Source: an uncultured Collinsella sp.
GTDB lineage: Bacteria; Actinomycetota; Coriobacteriia; Coriobacteriales; Coriobacteriaceae
Assembly: GCA_937982065.1 (NCBI GenBank)
Contig: CALJMO010000052.1
Coordinates: 248,001 to 312,000, forward strand
Direction: 5' to 3'
DNA length: 64,000 nt
Each line of letters begins with the position of its first letter. The first letter of the stretch is position 1. Below are positions 16,961-26,090 of the stretch, piece by piece. A model generated the notes under the pieces. The model saw nothing but the letters and a program-made list of their open reading frames with translations, was not told the origin of the DNA and searched no databases. A program made the position numbers and the translations under genes.

Positions 16961-17107
16961 GCGCTTGTTGCGGCGCAAATGCCTTCTACCGTCCGCACCG
17001 CGCGTGCGCCTACGGACCTTAAACCGAACTTCATACGAGTCAAGAAACGCGATGACGAACGTGCCCACCGCCGCGAGGGCGGCGAGCGCGTTAAGGAATT
17101 TCAGCAT
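16955..17107 (-). CDS. Small hydrophobic peptide, type I (holin-like) toxin candidate
   Basis: A 50-residue peptide: MLKFLNALAALAAVGTFVIA forms one membrane helix, followed by FLDSYEVRFK and a strongly basic tail (RRRTRGADGRRHLRRNKRK). The start is marked by GGAGG, 7 nt upstream (GGAGGTCCCCAA then ATG). The pattern of a short helix with TFVIAFL then a charged tail resembles the holin-like/TxpA type I toxins. Expression would be checked by the convergent RNA at 16862-16960. The second copy of this cassette lacks the helix-coding half. Toxicity is inferred. Confidence 0.6.
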   Translation of the reverse strand: MLKFLNALAALAAVGTFVIAFLDSYEVRFKVRRRTRGADGRRHLRRNKRK

Positions 17108-17344
17108 TTGGGGACCTCCGATCGAGTCGTCGGCCGCCCGCGCACGGGATGCGTCGCAAAGCCATTTTACTGCGAGTGTATGCACCCACGCCTGGTAAAC
17201 GCGATTTTGACAAACATTTGTTCGATAGTTACAAACACGATCCCTCGCCCAGCGGAGCCTGGCCGCATTGTCCGGTTTTGCCCGACGTGCTTGCGTTTTC
17301 AAAATGTCCCGAATCGGCGGAGCGATTCGGGATACAATAGCTAC

Positions 17345-17443
17345 AGGAAACGACGCACCCCGCGTAAGTACTTAGGAGCGCGGGCGACCAGTTTCCGACG
17401 TTGTTAAATGCCCGGGCCTCTAACCCCGGGCATTCTTATTTGC
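17345..17443 (+). ncRNA. Candidate antisense RNA, copy 2
   Basis: Same organisation as copy 1: TACAAT -10 at 17333-17338, a CCCGCG/CGCGGG hairpin, and a terminator at 17407-17434 followed by CTTATT. Promoter, stems and terminator are all kept although the paired toxin gene has lost its start. Confidence 0.5.
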
Positions 17444-17548
17444 GCTTGTTGCGGCGCAAATGCCGCCCACCGTCCGCACCGCGCGTGCGCCTACGGACCT
17501 TAAACCGAACCTCATACGAGTCAAGAAACGAGATGACGAACGTGCCCG
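17436..17548 (-). pseudogene. Decapitated copy of the small membrane toxin
   Basis: The frame for the tail is intact (GTFVI, then SFLDSYEVRFKVRRRTRGAD through RRNKRK and stop at 17436). Upstream of the GTF codons the sequence is unrelated to copy 1. It has neither the N-terminal helix nor an in-frame ATG with a ribosome site. Confidence 0.65.
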
Positions 17549-17580
17549 CATCGGACGATGGAGGCTGGCTGCGTTATCTC

Positions 17581-17618
17581 AAAAAGAACGGGGCAGACTC
17601 CAATGCGGAGTCTGCCCC
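17581..17618 (-). terminator. Rho-independent terminator of the pilin operon
   Basis: Perfect 12-bp stem GGGGCAGACTCC/GGAGTCTGCCCC (17590-17618), followed on the minus strand by GTTCTTTTT. It lies 100 nt beyond the backbone pilin stop. Confidence 0.85.
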
Positions 17619-17719
17619 GAAAAGAGAATGGCAAAGCAAGAACGTTGATGGACGAGAAAAGTGTCCGCAAGTCTCATGGCCATCACATCCCACCTGCCAA
17701 GGGGATGGGTGAGCGAGCG

Positions 17720-19519
17720 TTACTCCTGCTCGGACTCCTCAGCCTGCTTACGGCTGCGGATGAGGTGCGCCACGCCGATGCACAGCACCGCGCCGCCAGC
17801 GATCCAAGTAAAGGTCACGCCGTTAAGGCCGGTAAGCGGGAGGCCGGTGCCCTTCTGGTCGACAATAGTGAAGCTGAGCTTACCGGTAGATACGGCGGCG
17901 GAATCTGTCTTAACGACATCCTTATCAGCCTTGATGTTGGCGAGCTGCTTATCAGGAGTCACATCGGTACCATCTTGTTTAATAGCACCGCGCGCAATGG
18001 TAAACGTAACACCATTAGAGGCCGAATTATTATATCCAGGAGCAGGCGTAACCTCTTTGAGGATGTAAGTGCCTTCATCGAGACCGACTACATTAATCTG
18101 ACCATCGCTGTTTGTCTTGAGCGTGGCATCCTGGGATTTAATGTGTTTTAAGCCTTTGGCGTCAATGTATTGGTCCTGCGGTGTGCCGTTAATAACTTCC
18201 TGCAGCGTGAACTCAACATCCTTAAGATTTTTATTTTTCCCGCTCTTGTCGAAATCAGAACCCACCTTGGTGACATCGATGCCATAGGTGTAGTCATAGG
18301 CAGAATGATCGACCGTAGCACCGATACCGTTGCCGTGCGGGTTGTTAGAGTACTCCAGCTTGACCGTGTTCGTCTGAGCCTTGCCCAGCAGCTTATCCTT
18401 GTAGATATCCTTAAGCGTACCATCATCATTGCAGATAATTTGGGGATCAAGCATGGCCTCATATTCAACGGTCACTCGAGAGTTGGCCGTCACAGGAATC
18501 ACATGGCCATCCTTGTCCTTGCAATTCTTGAGATCGCCAAAAGAAACCGTAAACACGTGGTCCTGCTGTCGATAAGCAGGCTCAAATCCTTCCACAACAG
18601 TCGTGTCATCGATCTTAACCGTGACATTGGGAGTAGTGCTGTTCTCAGCGTCAGTGTACTTGGGCGTCATGGTCTCAGGCAGTTTATCAGTGAAGGTATA
18701 TTTATAATTACCGAATGTATTGATATTATTCGCAACGGTACCGACAAGCCGATACTTAACGTAATCGCCAATAGCGGAGTCTGCACCCTTGTTGGGAGAA
18801 GTGAGAATGTCGCTGCCGCCAAACGTCCAGTTATCATCGTCAAGGACGGCCTTGTTGACTGTAGGAATGCTGGTCTTCTCTGTAACGATAACGGGGTCGC
18901 CACCGACAATAGCGAAAATTGGCGAAGTGCCGGTATTTGCTTTCTTGCTTGCATCAGTTGATGCGCTAATGCTGCCGCTGTCAGTCAAAAAGAGGTAGTA
19001 GCCCGAATTATCAAAGGAGACTGGAGAATTCGCAACGAACGCAGCACCACTAGCACCATTTGGCTTGACGGGATCGGTGGCCTCGACCAAACTGGCAATC
19101 TTATTGAGCAGGGCATCGTTATCAACAGCCCCCGCACTCTGGATATTCTCAGCCAGCCAGTTAGCAACGTCCTGCGCAGTCGCGCCAGTTTTGGGAAGTT
19201 GCTTTTTCGATGTGCTGTAGTTATCGCTGCTCGTGATTTCCGAGATTATTTCCGCCTGAATCCCAGTATCCACGGCCCATTTGACATTGGAAACAACCTT
19301 TTTGTCTCCCTCGTTTATAACATCCGCATTGAAAATCCGATAGGCCTTGAACTTGGTGAGTGCATTGTCATCAACCTGCCTAATCGTAATGCTGTTGTCC
19401 GAAGTCGTCGCACCCTCAGCAAACGCCATGGTCACCGGGGCCATGACTCCGCCGAAGCTCAGCGCTGCTGTGAGGCCGGCGGTTACTGCCAGGCGTGCGA
19501 TGTTCTTGCTCATGCTCAT
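17720..19519 (-). CDS. SpaA-type backbone pilin with LPLTG anchor
   Basis: A 599-residue secreted protein. A signal peptide (MSMSKNIARLAVTAGLTAAL to about AFA) leads into an N-terminal pilin domain and repeated Ig-like modules with an E-box-like segment (GTYILKEVTPAPGY). The tail has the sorting signal LPLTG, a hydrophobic stretch and basic RSRK. Sortase-joined pilins are polymerised on the cell surface through a Lys in the N-terminal region; VNKAVLDDD is a candidate. The start is set by GAGGAAAAGAAG. It is the last gene of a three-gene pilin operon and, by length and position, the likely shaft subunit. Confidence 0.88.
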   Translation of the reverse strand: MSMSKNIARLAVTAGLTAALSFGGVMAPVTMAFAEGATTSDNSITIRQVDDNALTKFKAYRIFNADVINEGDKKVVSNVKWAVDTGIQAEIISEITSSDNYSTSKKQLPKTGATAQDVANWLAENIQSAGAVDNDALLNKIASLVEATDPVKPNGASGAAFVANSPVSFDNSGYYLFLTDSGSISASTDASKKANTGTSPIFAIVGGDPVIVTEKTSIPTVNKAVLDDDNWTFGGSDILTSPNKGADSAIGDYVKYRLVGTVANNINTFGNYKYTFTDKLPETMTPKYTDAENSTTPNVTVKIDDTTVVEGFEPAYRQQDHVFTVSFGDLKNCKDKDGHVIPVTANSRVTVEYEAMLDPQIICNDDGTLKDIYKDKLLGKAQTNTVKLEYSNNPHGNGIGATVDHSAYDYTYGIDVTKVGSDFDKSGKNKNLKDVEFTLQEVINGTPQDQYIDAKGLKHIKSQDATLKTNSDGQINVVGLDEGTYILKEVTPAPGYNNSASNGVTFTIARGAIKQDGTDVTPDKQLANIKADKDVVKTDSAAVSTGKLSFTIVDQKGTGLPLTGLNGVTFTWIAGGAVLCIGVAHLIRSRKQAEESEQE

Positions 19520-19627
19520 CTTCTTTTCCTCTGCTTTCTGCCCGAATTCCATTTGATCTAAATCTGTCTGTCTGTGTCTTAGCATCTACTTCGCTACGTC
19601 TCGCCCCGCTCTCTGTGGGGCTGCCAG

Positions 19628-21298
19628 CTACTCTTTATGGCTGCCACCTCCCCGCTTGACCAGGAGCGCGACCGCGATGAGCGCGGCTCCGGCGACCGCT
19701 GCGGCGGCCGCGGCGTACATTGCCATATCGCCAGTCGAGGGCATAAAGCCTCCGGTGGTAATGCTAGGGGGCGTGCCGGTGGGCGTGTTGATGAGCGACG
19801 CCTCTAGGCTGCCCGTCGACCCGTCCGCGCTGTCGGCGCGCAGGGGCGACTCGGCCGTGACGGTGAGTTTGGGCTTGGCGGCGGTCACCTGGTCGACGTC
19901 CAGGCCCTCGGCCGTAACCGTCACCGTACGTTTGCCCTCAAAGGCGGTGTAGCCCTTGGGCGCCTTGAGCTCGCGGACCTCCAGCTTGCCCGAGTCCACG
20001 CCCGAGACGGTCACGCGGCCGTCCTCGCCCGTGGTGACGGTGGCCTTGCCCTCCGCATCCCACGTGCCGTCGGCCGCCAGTGTGCGACCGCGGTCGTCGG
20101 CGATGCTCAGGACCGCCCCGGCAAGCGGCTTGTCGCCGTCGCTGCCGCGCTTGGTGAGCGCGAGATCCCAGGTGTAGGCGCACGCGTCGTCGCTCGGCGT
20201 GCGGGTGAAGCCGGCGTCGCCGGACTGGTCGGCAAAGGGAGAGCGCGGGTAGCGCAGGTAGACCTCGTTGGGGTTGCCCTTCGCGATGCCGTGGTTGCAT
20301 GCGCCGTTGAGCGGTGCGCTGTACACGGCGACCACGCGGGCGCCCGCGGCGAAGGCGTCGGCCCCGCCGAGCTCGGCGATGAGGTCGCCGGTGCGCACGG
20401 TGAAGGTCTTACCGTCGGCCGCTACCTTGGTGGCGCACTGGGCCGTGATGTCGGCCCAGCCCTTCGCGGGCTCGGTGCCGGCGCGGCCGTCCTTGCCGGC
20501 CGAGACGGCGTCGAAGCCGCCGTCCGCGCCCGCCGCCACGTACACGCGCATGCTCGCTGCCACCTTGGAGGGGTCGAGTCCCGCGCCCATGGTGTCGACG
20601 AACTGCACCGTATAGGTGTCGTAGGCAGTGAGCCCGGCCGGGACCGTGGCCGAGAGGCGCCAGTACAGGTCGTCGGCGACCGTGGCGTCGGCGGCCTTCT
20701 GCCAGGCGGCTGTGCCGTCCTCCAGCACGTGCTTGGAGACCTTGGGGGTCGCCGCCTTGGGCTTGACGGCGACGGCGCCGCCGCCCACCAGGGCCATGAT
20801 CGGCGCGGTGCCGGCCTCGTTCTGGGCGATGGCGTCGTCGTCGGCGACGATGAGCCAGTATCCGCTGGGCAGCTCGGCCGCCGTGCCCGCGTTAAGGGCC
20901 ATGGACACGGCGCCAGAGCTCTGGAGGGAACGAGCGAGCTGTGCGCTCAGCGCGCTCGTAAGGTGGGAATCGGTGTTGAGCCACTCGGCAGCTTCCTGCG
21001 CGGTGGTCTGGGAATTGGGCATGCCGGCGCTGTGCAGCACAGGCAGCGCAGCGTCGCGCACGGCGTCGCTTGCCCAGGCGAGGTCGGTGGCGATCTTGGC
21101 GTCGCTGTCGCCGTCGACGACGTTGGCGCTAAAGATCTGGTAGGCGTCGTAGCTGCTTGCCACGGTGCCGCTCACCGTGATGGAACCGGTCGAGGTCGGC
21201 ACGGCCTGCGCGGATGCGGGGAACACAACCGCGCAGGTGCCAATCAGGAGGGCAAGCAGCGCAAACAAGATCGGGAAGGAGCAAACTTTCTTATTCAC
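19628..21298 (-). CDS. Minor (accessory/base) pilin with MPSTG anchor
   Basis: A 556-residue secreted pilin. The start is GTG at 21298, with GGGAGG 8 nt upstream, overlapping the end of the tip gene by 8 nt. A signal peptide (VCSFPILFALLALLIGTCAV) leads to an N-terminal domain resembling the backbone pilin (SYDAYQIFSANVV) and a SpaA/Cna-B-like module (KLEVRELKAPKGYTAF). The end carries MPSTG, a membrane stretch and a basic tail. Local GC is higher than in the neighbouring pilins. It probably anchors or decorates the pilus. Confidence 0.85.
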   Translation of the reverse strand: MNKKVCSFPILFALLALLIGTCAVVFPASAQAVPTSTGSITVSGTVASSYDAYQIFSANVVDGDSDAKIATDLAWASDAVRDAALPVLHSAGMPNSQTTAQEAAEWLNTDSHLTSALSAQLARSLQSSGAVSMALNAGTAAELPSGYWLIVADDDAIAQNEAGTAPIMALVGGGAVAVKPKAATPKVSKHVLEDGTAAWQKAADATVADDLYWRLSATVPAGLTAYDTYTVQFVDTMGAGLDPSKVAASMRVYVAAGADGGFDAVSAGKDGRAGTEPAKGWADITAQCATKVAADGKTFTVRTGDLIAELGGADAFAAGARVVAVYSAPLNGACNHGIAKGNPNEVYLRYPRSPFADQSGDAGFTRTPSDDACAYTWDLALTKRGSDGDKPLAGAVLSIADDRGRTLAADGTWDAEGKATVTTGEDGRVTVSGVDSGKLEVRELKAPKGYTAFEGKRTVTVTAEGLDVDQVTAAKPKLTVTAESPLRADSADGSTGSLEASLINTPTGTPPSITTGGFMPSTGDMAMYAAAAAAVAGAALIAVALLVKRGGGSHKE

Positions 21299-24200
21299 GA
21301 CGCTTACCTCCCTTCGCATTCGCCTTGCGACGAATGTGCATCCAGGCCGCAGCAGCGCAAAGCACCGCCGCGCCGGCAAGGTATGTCACAGTGACGCCCG
21401 ACATACCGGATAGAGGCAGAGTGGTGGAGTAGGTGTTGGTGAAGGTGGAGGCGGGAATGGCGTCGGGCGCGGCGGCGGAGGGTTGAACCACGACGCCCTG
21501 CCCGTTCTCACCCAGGGCGTTACCCATGTCATCCTTCATCTGCGTGACCGTGGTGGAGGTGGTGAGGCCGGAGTACTTACCATTGTCCCTGGCAACCTTC
21601 ACCGTGACGGCAACCTGGTACTCGGCCTTGGAGTAGCGGAGCTTATTGACGGCACCGGTGGCGGGCGCGACCTCCTTTACCGTGTAGGTGTAGGTCTTGG
21701 CGTAGTCGTTATCGGTGCCTGCTTCAGTGGACAGGTGCGACATGTTGAACGTAATCGCGCCAAAGGTCGCCGTGATGTTGTTGAGCCTGGTGGCGTCAGT
21801 CTCCCCTGCCTTTGGGGCAACAGAAATCTTGAGCTCTTTGGGCTTGGGGGCTGTGTCTGCGTAGTCACCCGTAGCCTCAATGCTGAACTCGAACGGCACA
21901 TAGCCTTTGTCGCCCTTCGGCCAATCCATGTTTCGAACCGATTTGATCACCGGGATCTCCACGGACGTGGTGGTGAGAGTGTCAGAGATGTACGTAGTGC
22001 CATCAACGATGCTCGGCTTCTCGTCCCCGGTCCACGCAATGGAACCGTTCGTGTTCACCGTGAACCAATATTCCGTCGGGTTCTTCTCGTAGCCAAACGG
22101 AGCCTGGGTCTCAACAAGCGTGTACGTGCCCGGCAGCAGGCCCTCGAGCGTGAACTTGCCAGGCGCGGTGTCGGTGTCTACCCACGTGGTATCGCTCGAA
22201 GTCGACTGGTCGCTCACCTGGTCGATCACGGTCCAGGACTGGTCGGCCGTACTATCGGCATCCTTTTTCTTGGTGAGCTTCCACTCAGAACCAGGCAAAG
22301 GAGTGTGTTTTGTGTCGTCCTCCGCCACCTTGGTCCAAGACACCGTACCGGTGATCCTGGCGTTGGGGATGGCACCCGTAAGGTTATTCTCGAACGGGAC
22401 CAGTGAGTTGCGATTTGCCGTATCCACATAGCCCTGAACGTAGTTGACCGTCTCACCAGCATTGTTCATGGTGGCATAGTAGATCTTGTCCGAAACCTGG
22501 TAACCCTCCGGCGCCGTCTCCTCTTTGATGTAATACGTGAAGTACTTGGTATCCTTGGGATCGCCGATGTTGGCCTTCTGATTCAAATAGTTGAACTGAA
22601 GCTCGCCATGAACCGAAGCGTAATCATTTGCGCCACCGTCAGTCACCGTCACGATAGCGTGTTGGCCCGCGACAGCATCCTCGACAGAACCATAGATAGC
22701 CCACGAGGAACCGGGGAGCAGCGTAGTGCCGTCCGCAGCGTCGACCTTGCTCCACGCAATGGCAGAGCCGTCCGGTGTATACGACCCGGACCACGGGAAG
22801 TTGTGACGCTCCTGATCCATATCGATGACGGAAGCCGAGTTACCCTCACCAAATGCTGCGGCAACCTTCGGGCTGTTCATTGAGAAATCGACGCCCACAT
22901 AAACGCGACCGTTGGTAGTCACATGGTCGTCGAAACTTCCGTTGGGAACGAGAATCGATCCGATCATAGCCGCCGCAGGATCGTCGTCAGTCCACTTAGC
23001 ACCGCTGACTGTGCCACTGTATCCCCAGTCCGCGCGGTCCTCTCCCGCGATGCCGCCTCGAATGGTAAGGCTGGTGGTATCGACGAAGTTCCACATGATG
23101 GACTGGGAGGCCAGCGAGTATTTCGCGTCAAGGTCTTTCTTGGCGTACTGACTCTCGTAACCGCGAGATATTTCTGTATCTCCCCACCAGAAGCGCCAGC
23201 CGTTGTGGAACTCGACAGGATTAGTACCTGTAACGTTCACGACAATGGATGCGCCTTCGGGGATATTGGTGAACTTAAAGTCGACGCCGCGGTAGTAGAC
23301 GCCATCCTTCCAGTTGGAGAGCTCGGAACCGGCGATGGTGAAGACCTGTTGCATAGAAGTTCCATCGCCGGTAAAGGTGATGAGTCGCTCGGTGTTGCGA
23401 ATCATATTGTTCGGGATTCCGGTATCGAGCGCACCGGAAACAGACTTGCCGCTACCATCGTCGCTACCATCGAATTTGAGTGTATAGCTTGTTCCGTCGT
23501 TATTGTACTTGTTGATGACGTAGTTGCTATTAGGCTCTGCAAAGCCGTTGACATCCACCTCGCCGGTATCTTCAAACGAGTCGAGCTGTTTCGATAGCTT
23601 CGAGAGGTATCCATTTGTACCGTTATAGCTCGAATAATCGCTACCGTTGACATTAGTCAAATCAACAGCTTTATTGAACAGGGTGCTTTCCAGAGCAGAC
23701 AAGCCCTCGTACCAATTACCCTGCATTGTCACCACAGACTGGCGTTTATACTCGCTATCGCGCCAGTATGTGATGGGGCCTGCGATTTGCGCGGTGTAGG
23801 CAAAGCCGGAAGGAGTCGCGCCCTCAGAAGGTCTCTGCTGTCCGACCCAAGCGCCTTTGTTCCAAGCGCCAACGGTAGTCGCCCCCGGCAAGTTGCCGTT
23901 GTAACCAACGCTCATTTTGGTGATCGCACTGTCGATTCCGGCGACCGCAAGCACGGTGCTGCCGTAGACAGGACGGAACTGGGAACCAAAACCAACGGTG
24001 CCAAAGCGGAAACCAGCGCCGCCACTATTATTATAGGGCCAGCTCTCTTTGAGTGGATTCATGGCAAGCTTGCCACGGACCACGGTAAGGCCCTCCGCCT
24101 CAGCGGCATATGAGCCGGTGGGGGCGTTGTCCGCATCAAGATTACTAGTGTCGCTCGGCTTACCACCGATGTACATGTCGCGGCCGACGTAGGTGGCCAC

Positions 24201-24608
24201 GCCGGGATCGGGGGTGGAGACATCGATATTCGTACCGATACCGATAGACGTGGGAACGTAAATTCCCGGCTTCACGGTGGCCGTCGCTCCCGCTGAAGCC
24301 GCATTCGCACTCTGAGCCTGCTCAACACTATTTGAAGAGCCAGACTCGCCGCCATCGGTCTCGTCGCTATTCTGGTTTTCGGCATCCTCGCTGGTGTTAC
24401 CTACAGCAGCGGACTCACTTGAGGAACCCCCCCCCATTACAGTTTCCGCGGTAGAAACTGTCTGGGCATCGTTGGCGATGGCCTGCGAGATCGGGGGCAT
24501 GACGAGCGACAGTACCAGGCTCAACACGGAGGCTCCGCACAAAACGCCTGCCAGTACACGGCGCGTCGCTTTTTTGCTCTGCTTAGATTTGTCTGAATTC
24601 GCTTTCAT
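21291..24608 (-). CDS. Large pilus tip adhesin with choice-of-anchor A and SpaA domains, LPLSG anchor
   Basis: A 1105-residue surface protein. The signal peptide (to about residue 47) is followed by a Ser/Glu-rich linker. A large N-terminal domain follows whose IMWNFVDTTSLTI...GSILVPNGSF and NGRVYVGVDF wording matches choice-of-anchor A adhesion domains. At least two SpaA-like modules come next (GSEWKLTKKK; GTYTLVETQAPFGYEKNPTE) and then the sorting signal LPLSG with its membrane tail. It is the first and largest gene of the pilin operon, as tip adhesins usually are. The ligand is unknown; host glycans or matrix are plausible. Confidence 0.87.
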   Translation of the reverse strand: MKANSDKSKQSKKATRRVLAGVLCGASVLSLVLSLVMPPISQAIANDAQTVSTAETVMGGGSSSESAAVGNTSEDAENQNSDETDGGESGSSNSVEQAQSANAASAGATATVKPGIYVPTSIGIGTNIDVSTPDPGVATYVGRDMYIGGKPSDTSNLDADNAPTGSYAAEAEGLTVVRGKLAMNPLKESWPYNNSGGAGFRFGTVGFGSQFRPVYGSTVLAVAGIDSAITKMSVGYNGNLPGATTVGAWNKGAWVGQQRPSEGATPSGFAYTAQIAGPITYWRDSEYKRQSVVTMQGNWYEGLSALESTLFNKAVDLTNVNGSDYSSYNGTNGYLSKLSKQLDSFEDTGEVDVNGFAEPNSNYVINKYNNDGTSYTLKFDGSDDGSGKSVSGALDTGIPNNMIRNTERLITFTGDGTSMQQVFTIAGSELSNWKDGVYYRGVDFKFTNIPEGASIVVNVTGTNPVEFHNGWRFWWGDTEISRGYESQYAKKDLDAKYSLASQSIMWNFVDTTSLTIRGGIAGEDRADWGYSGTVSGAKWTDDDPAAAMIGSILVPNGSFDDHVTTNGRVYVGVDFSMNSPKVAAAFGEGNSASVIDMDQERHNFPWSGSYTPDGSAIAWSKVDAADGTTLLPGSSWAIYGSVEDAVAGQHAIVTVTDGGANDYASVHGELQFNYLNQKANIGDPKDTKYFTYYIKEETAPEGYQVSDKIYYATMNNAGETVNYVQGYVDTANRNSLVPFENNLTGAIPNARITGTVSWTKVAEDDTKHTPLPGSEWKLTKKKDADSTADQSWTVIDQVSDQSTSSDTTWVDTDTAPGKFTLEGLLPGTYTLVETQAPFGYEKNPTEYWFTVNTNGSIAWTGDEKPSIVDGTTYISDTLTTTSVEIPVIKSVRNMDWPKGDKGYVPFEFSIEATGDYADTAPKPKELKISVAPKAGETDATRLNNITATFGAITFNMSHLSTEAGTDNDYAKTYTYTVKEVAPATGAVNKLRYSKAEYQVAVTVKVARDNGKYSGLTTSTTVTQMKDDMGNALGENGQGVVVQPSAAAPDAIPASTFTNTYSTTLPLSGMSGVTVTYLAGAAVLCAAAAWMHIRRKANAKGGKRRE

Positions 24609-25066
24609 CGATGTCTCCTCCCCAAGAGACCGCGATCTTGCTCTTTCACTATCAAACGTATCTGCGCAACCTGCAATTGCACACGCTTATAGTACATATT
24701 GTAACGATTGTTTGAACATCTAAGCAAAAATACCGATAGTTTTGTAGCGAATTCTCAATTCTCTTGACATTTGCTCGGATTAACCTTCGTTTATTCGTTA
24801 TTTAGTTTTTATTTCTGCTGGTAATTTAGTTGCCTATCATTTTTTAATAGCATTTTATTTATTTGCACAACATTTTGCTCAAGAGTAAACATCCTGTGAA
24901 CGGTTGAAAATCGACCGTGAGCGGTAGGTCATCAACCGGGAGGAATACCCTACCAAACTGATGAGAATATCTTTAACCCATCGGTGGTTAGAAGCGTAAT
25001 GTTCAGACAACTAAATTTGAATTTTCGCGCAGATTTTAGGCATCAATTCGCCCAAATCGCCTGAGG
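24609..25066. promoter_or_regulatory. AT-rich leader and promoter region of the pilus operon
   Basis: About 450 nt, much richer in A/T than the surroundings, without a credible gene. On the minus strand TTCAAA (24711-24716) and TACTAT (24689-24694), 16 nt apart, form a candidate promoter about 80 nt before the tip gene. Further out, CGGTTGA/TCAACCG (24901-24907, 24932-24938) forms a dyad that could be a regulator site. The base composition suggests acquired DNA or a silenced, regulated promoter. Confidence 0.5.
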
Positions 25067-25099
25067 CCACCACAAAGGTGCCTGTCCCCTTTGTGGTGG
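25067..25099. repeat. CCACCACAAAGG hairpin repeat, copy 2
   Basis: Perfect 12-bp stem CCACCACAAAGG/CCTTTGTGGTGG with a 9-nt loop, 13 nt after the stop of the hydrolase gene. Confidence 0.85.
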
Positions 25100-25112
25100 T
25101 TCTCCCCCGGCG

Positions 25113-25934
25113 CTAAAGCAGATGCTCCTCGATAAAGATCGCGATGCCGTCTTTGTCGTTGCTCGCGGTTACAAAATCGGCGGCGGCACGGGTGGCATCG
25201 CTGCCATTTGCCATGGCCACACCCACGCCGGCGTCAGCCACCATGCAGGTGTCGTTGTCTGCATCGCCAAACACGCAGATGTCCTGGAGCTCCATGTCGT
25301 TGAGCTCCGCCACGCGCACAAGGCCGCGCGTCTTAGACACGCGCGGATCCATGAACTCGTAGAGCCGCTGCGTGGTTTGCAGAGCCGCCGCCTTAACGGT
25401 GTTATCGGCAAACGTCGATGCTCGCTCGATGACCTGCGGCATCACCTCAGGCGCCATGGTAAACATCACCTTGGGCTGCGGCTCGCGCAAAAACTCGGCA
25501 AAATCGACCACCTGGTAGGGCACGCCGTCGACGCGCGACAGGTGCTCGACGCACGCGTTGCTCTCGGGCACGTAGAACACGCCGTCTCGGGGACAGACGG
25601 GCGTTGCCGGAAGGTCCGCCATGTGCTTGCAGATGCGCGCGATGGTCTCGCCCGGCAGCGGATAGCTCAGCTCGTTGATGTCGTGCGCACGGTCGATGAC
25701 CTCGGCACCACCGCAGCCCACCATCACGTCCACCAGGCCTTCGATGCCCCAGAGCTCGTACATGGCCTCGGTCGCGTGGGCGTCGCGCCCGGTGCACAGG
25801 CCAAAGAGCACGCCGCGCTCGCGCAGGGCGCGGATCGCCGCCACGGTGCGCGGGGACACCGTGTGCTGGCTCGTAAGCAGCGTGCCGTCGATATCGCAGA
25901 ACACGGCTTTGATGTGGCTGAAGGTGGTGTCCAT
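25113..25934 (-). CDS. Cof-type HAD-superfamily sugar-phosphate phosphatase
   Basis: A 273-residue HAD hydrolase. The nucleophile motif is FCDIDGTLL (Asp12, Asp14), motif II is in LCTGRD, a C2-type cap lies in the middle, and motif IV is VFGDADNDTCMVADAGVGVAM. Cof-type enzymes dephosphorylate sugar phosphates or cofactors such as FMN or PLP; the substrate cannot be told from the sequence. The ATG at 25934 follows AAAGG; the longer frame upstream covers repeat DNA and is not likely to be translated. It is a single-gene unit. Confidence 0.85.
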   Translation of the reverse strand: MDTTFSHIKAVFCDIDGTLLTSQHTVSPRTVAAIRALRERGVLFGLCTGRDAHATEAMYELWGIEGLVDVMVGCGGAEVIDRAHDINELSYPLPGETIARICKHMADLPATPVCPRDGVFYVPESNACVEHLSRVDGVPYQVVDFAEFLREPQPKVMFTMAPEVMPQVIERASTFADNTVKAAALQTTQRLYEFMDPRVSKTRGLVRVAELNDMELQDICVFGDADNDTCMVADAGVGVAMANGSDATRAAADFVTASNDKDGIAIFIEEHLL

Positions 25935-26024
25935 GGGGGCCTTTCTGGGTTGTGCGGCGGTGTGGGGCGTATTCGTGAACGGCGTACATGGTATACCAAG
26001 GCGCAGGCCGTTGGGGCCCGATCG

Positions 26025-26053
26025 CCACAAAGGTGCCTGCCCCCTTGTGGTGG
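26025..26053. repeat. CCACCACAAAGG hairpin repeat, copy 3 (degenerate)
   Basis: CCACAAAGG/CCTTGTGG stem, partly eroded. It lies downstream of the MFS gene, with the palindromic repeat at 26091-26145 in between. Confidence 0.65.
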
Positions 26054-26090
26054 CCGGACCCGAAGGGTGGCCTGGCCCGGGGCGCAAAGC

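Larger units (their letters stand above)
16808..17067. repeat. Toxin/antisense-RNA cassette, copy 1
   Basis: About 260 bp repeated with high identity at 17291-17548 (483 bp further on). It contains a plus-strand promoter and terminator and the 3' part of a minus-strand small membrane peptide gene. The two copies diverge beyond 17067, within the peptide gene. Confidence 0.85.
17291..17548. repeat. Toxin/antisense-RNA cassette, copy 2 (partial)
   Basis: Second copy of the 16808-17067 unit. The dyad upstream of the -10 is perfect here (TCCCGAATCG, 17307-17316; CGATTCGGGA, 17323-17332). Similarity stops at 17548, inside the toxin frame. Confidence 0.85.
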
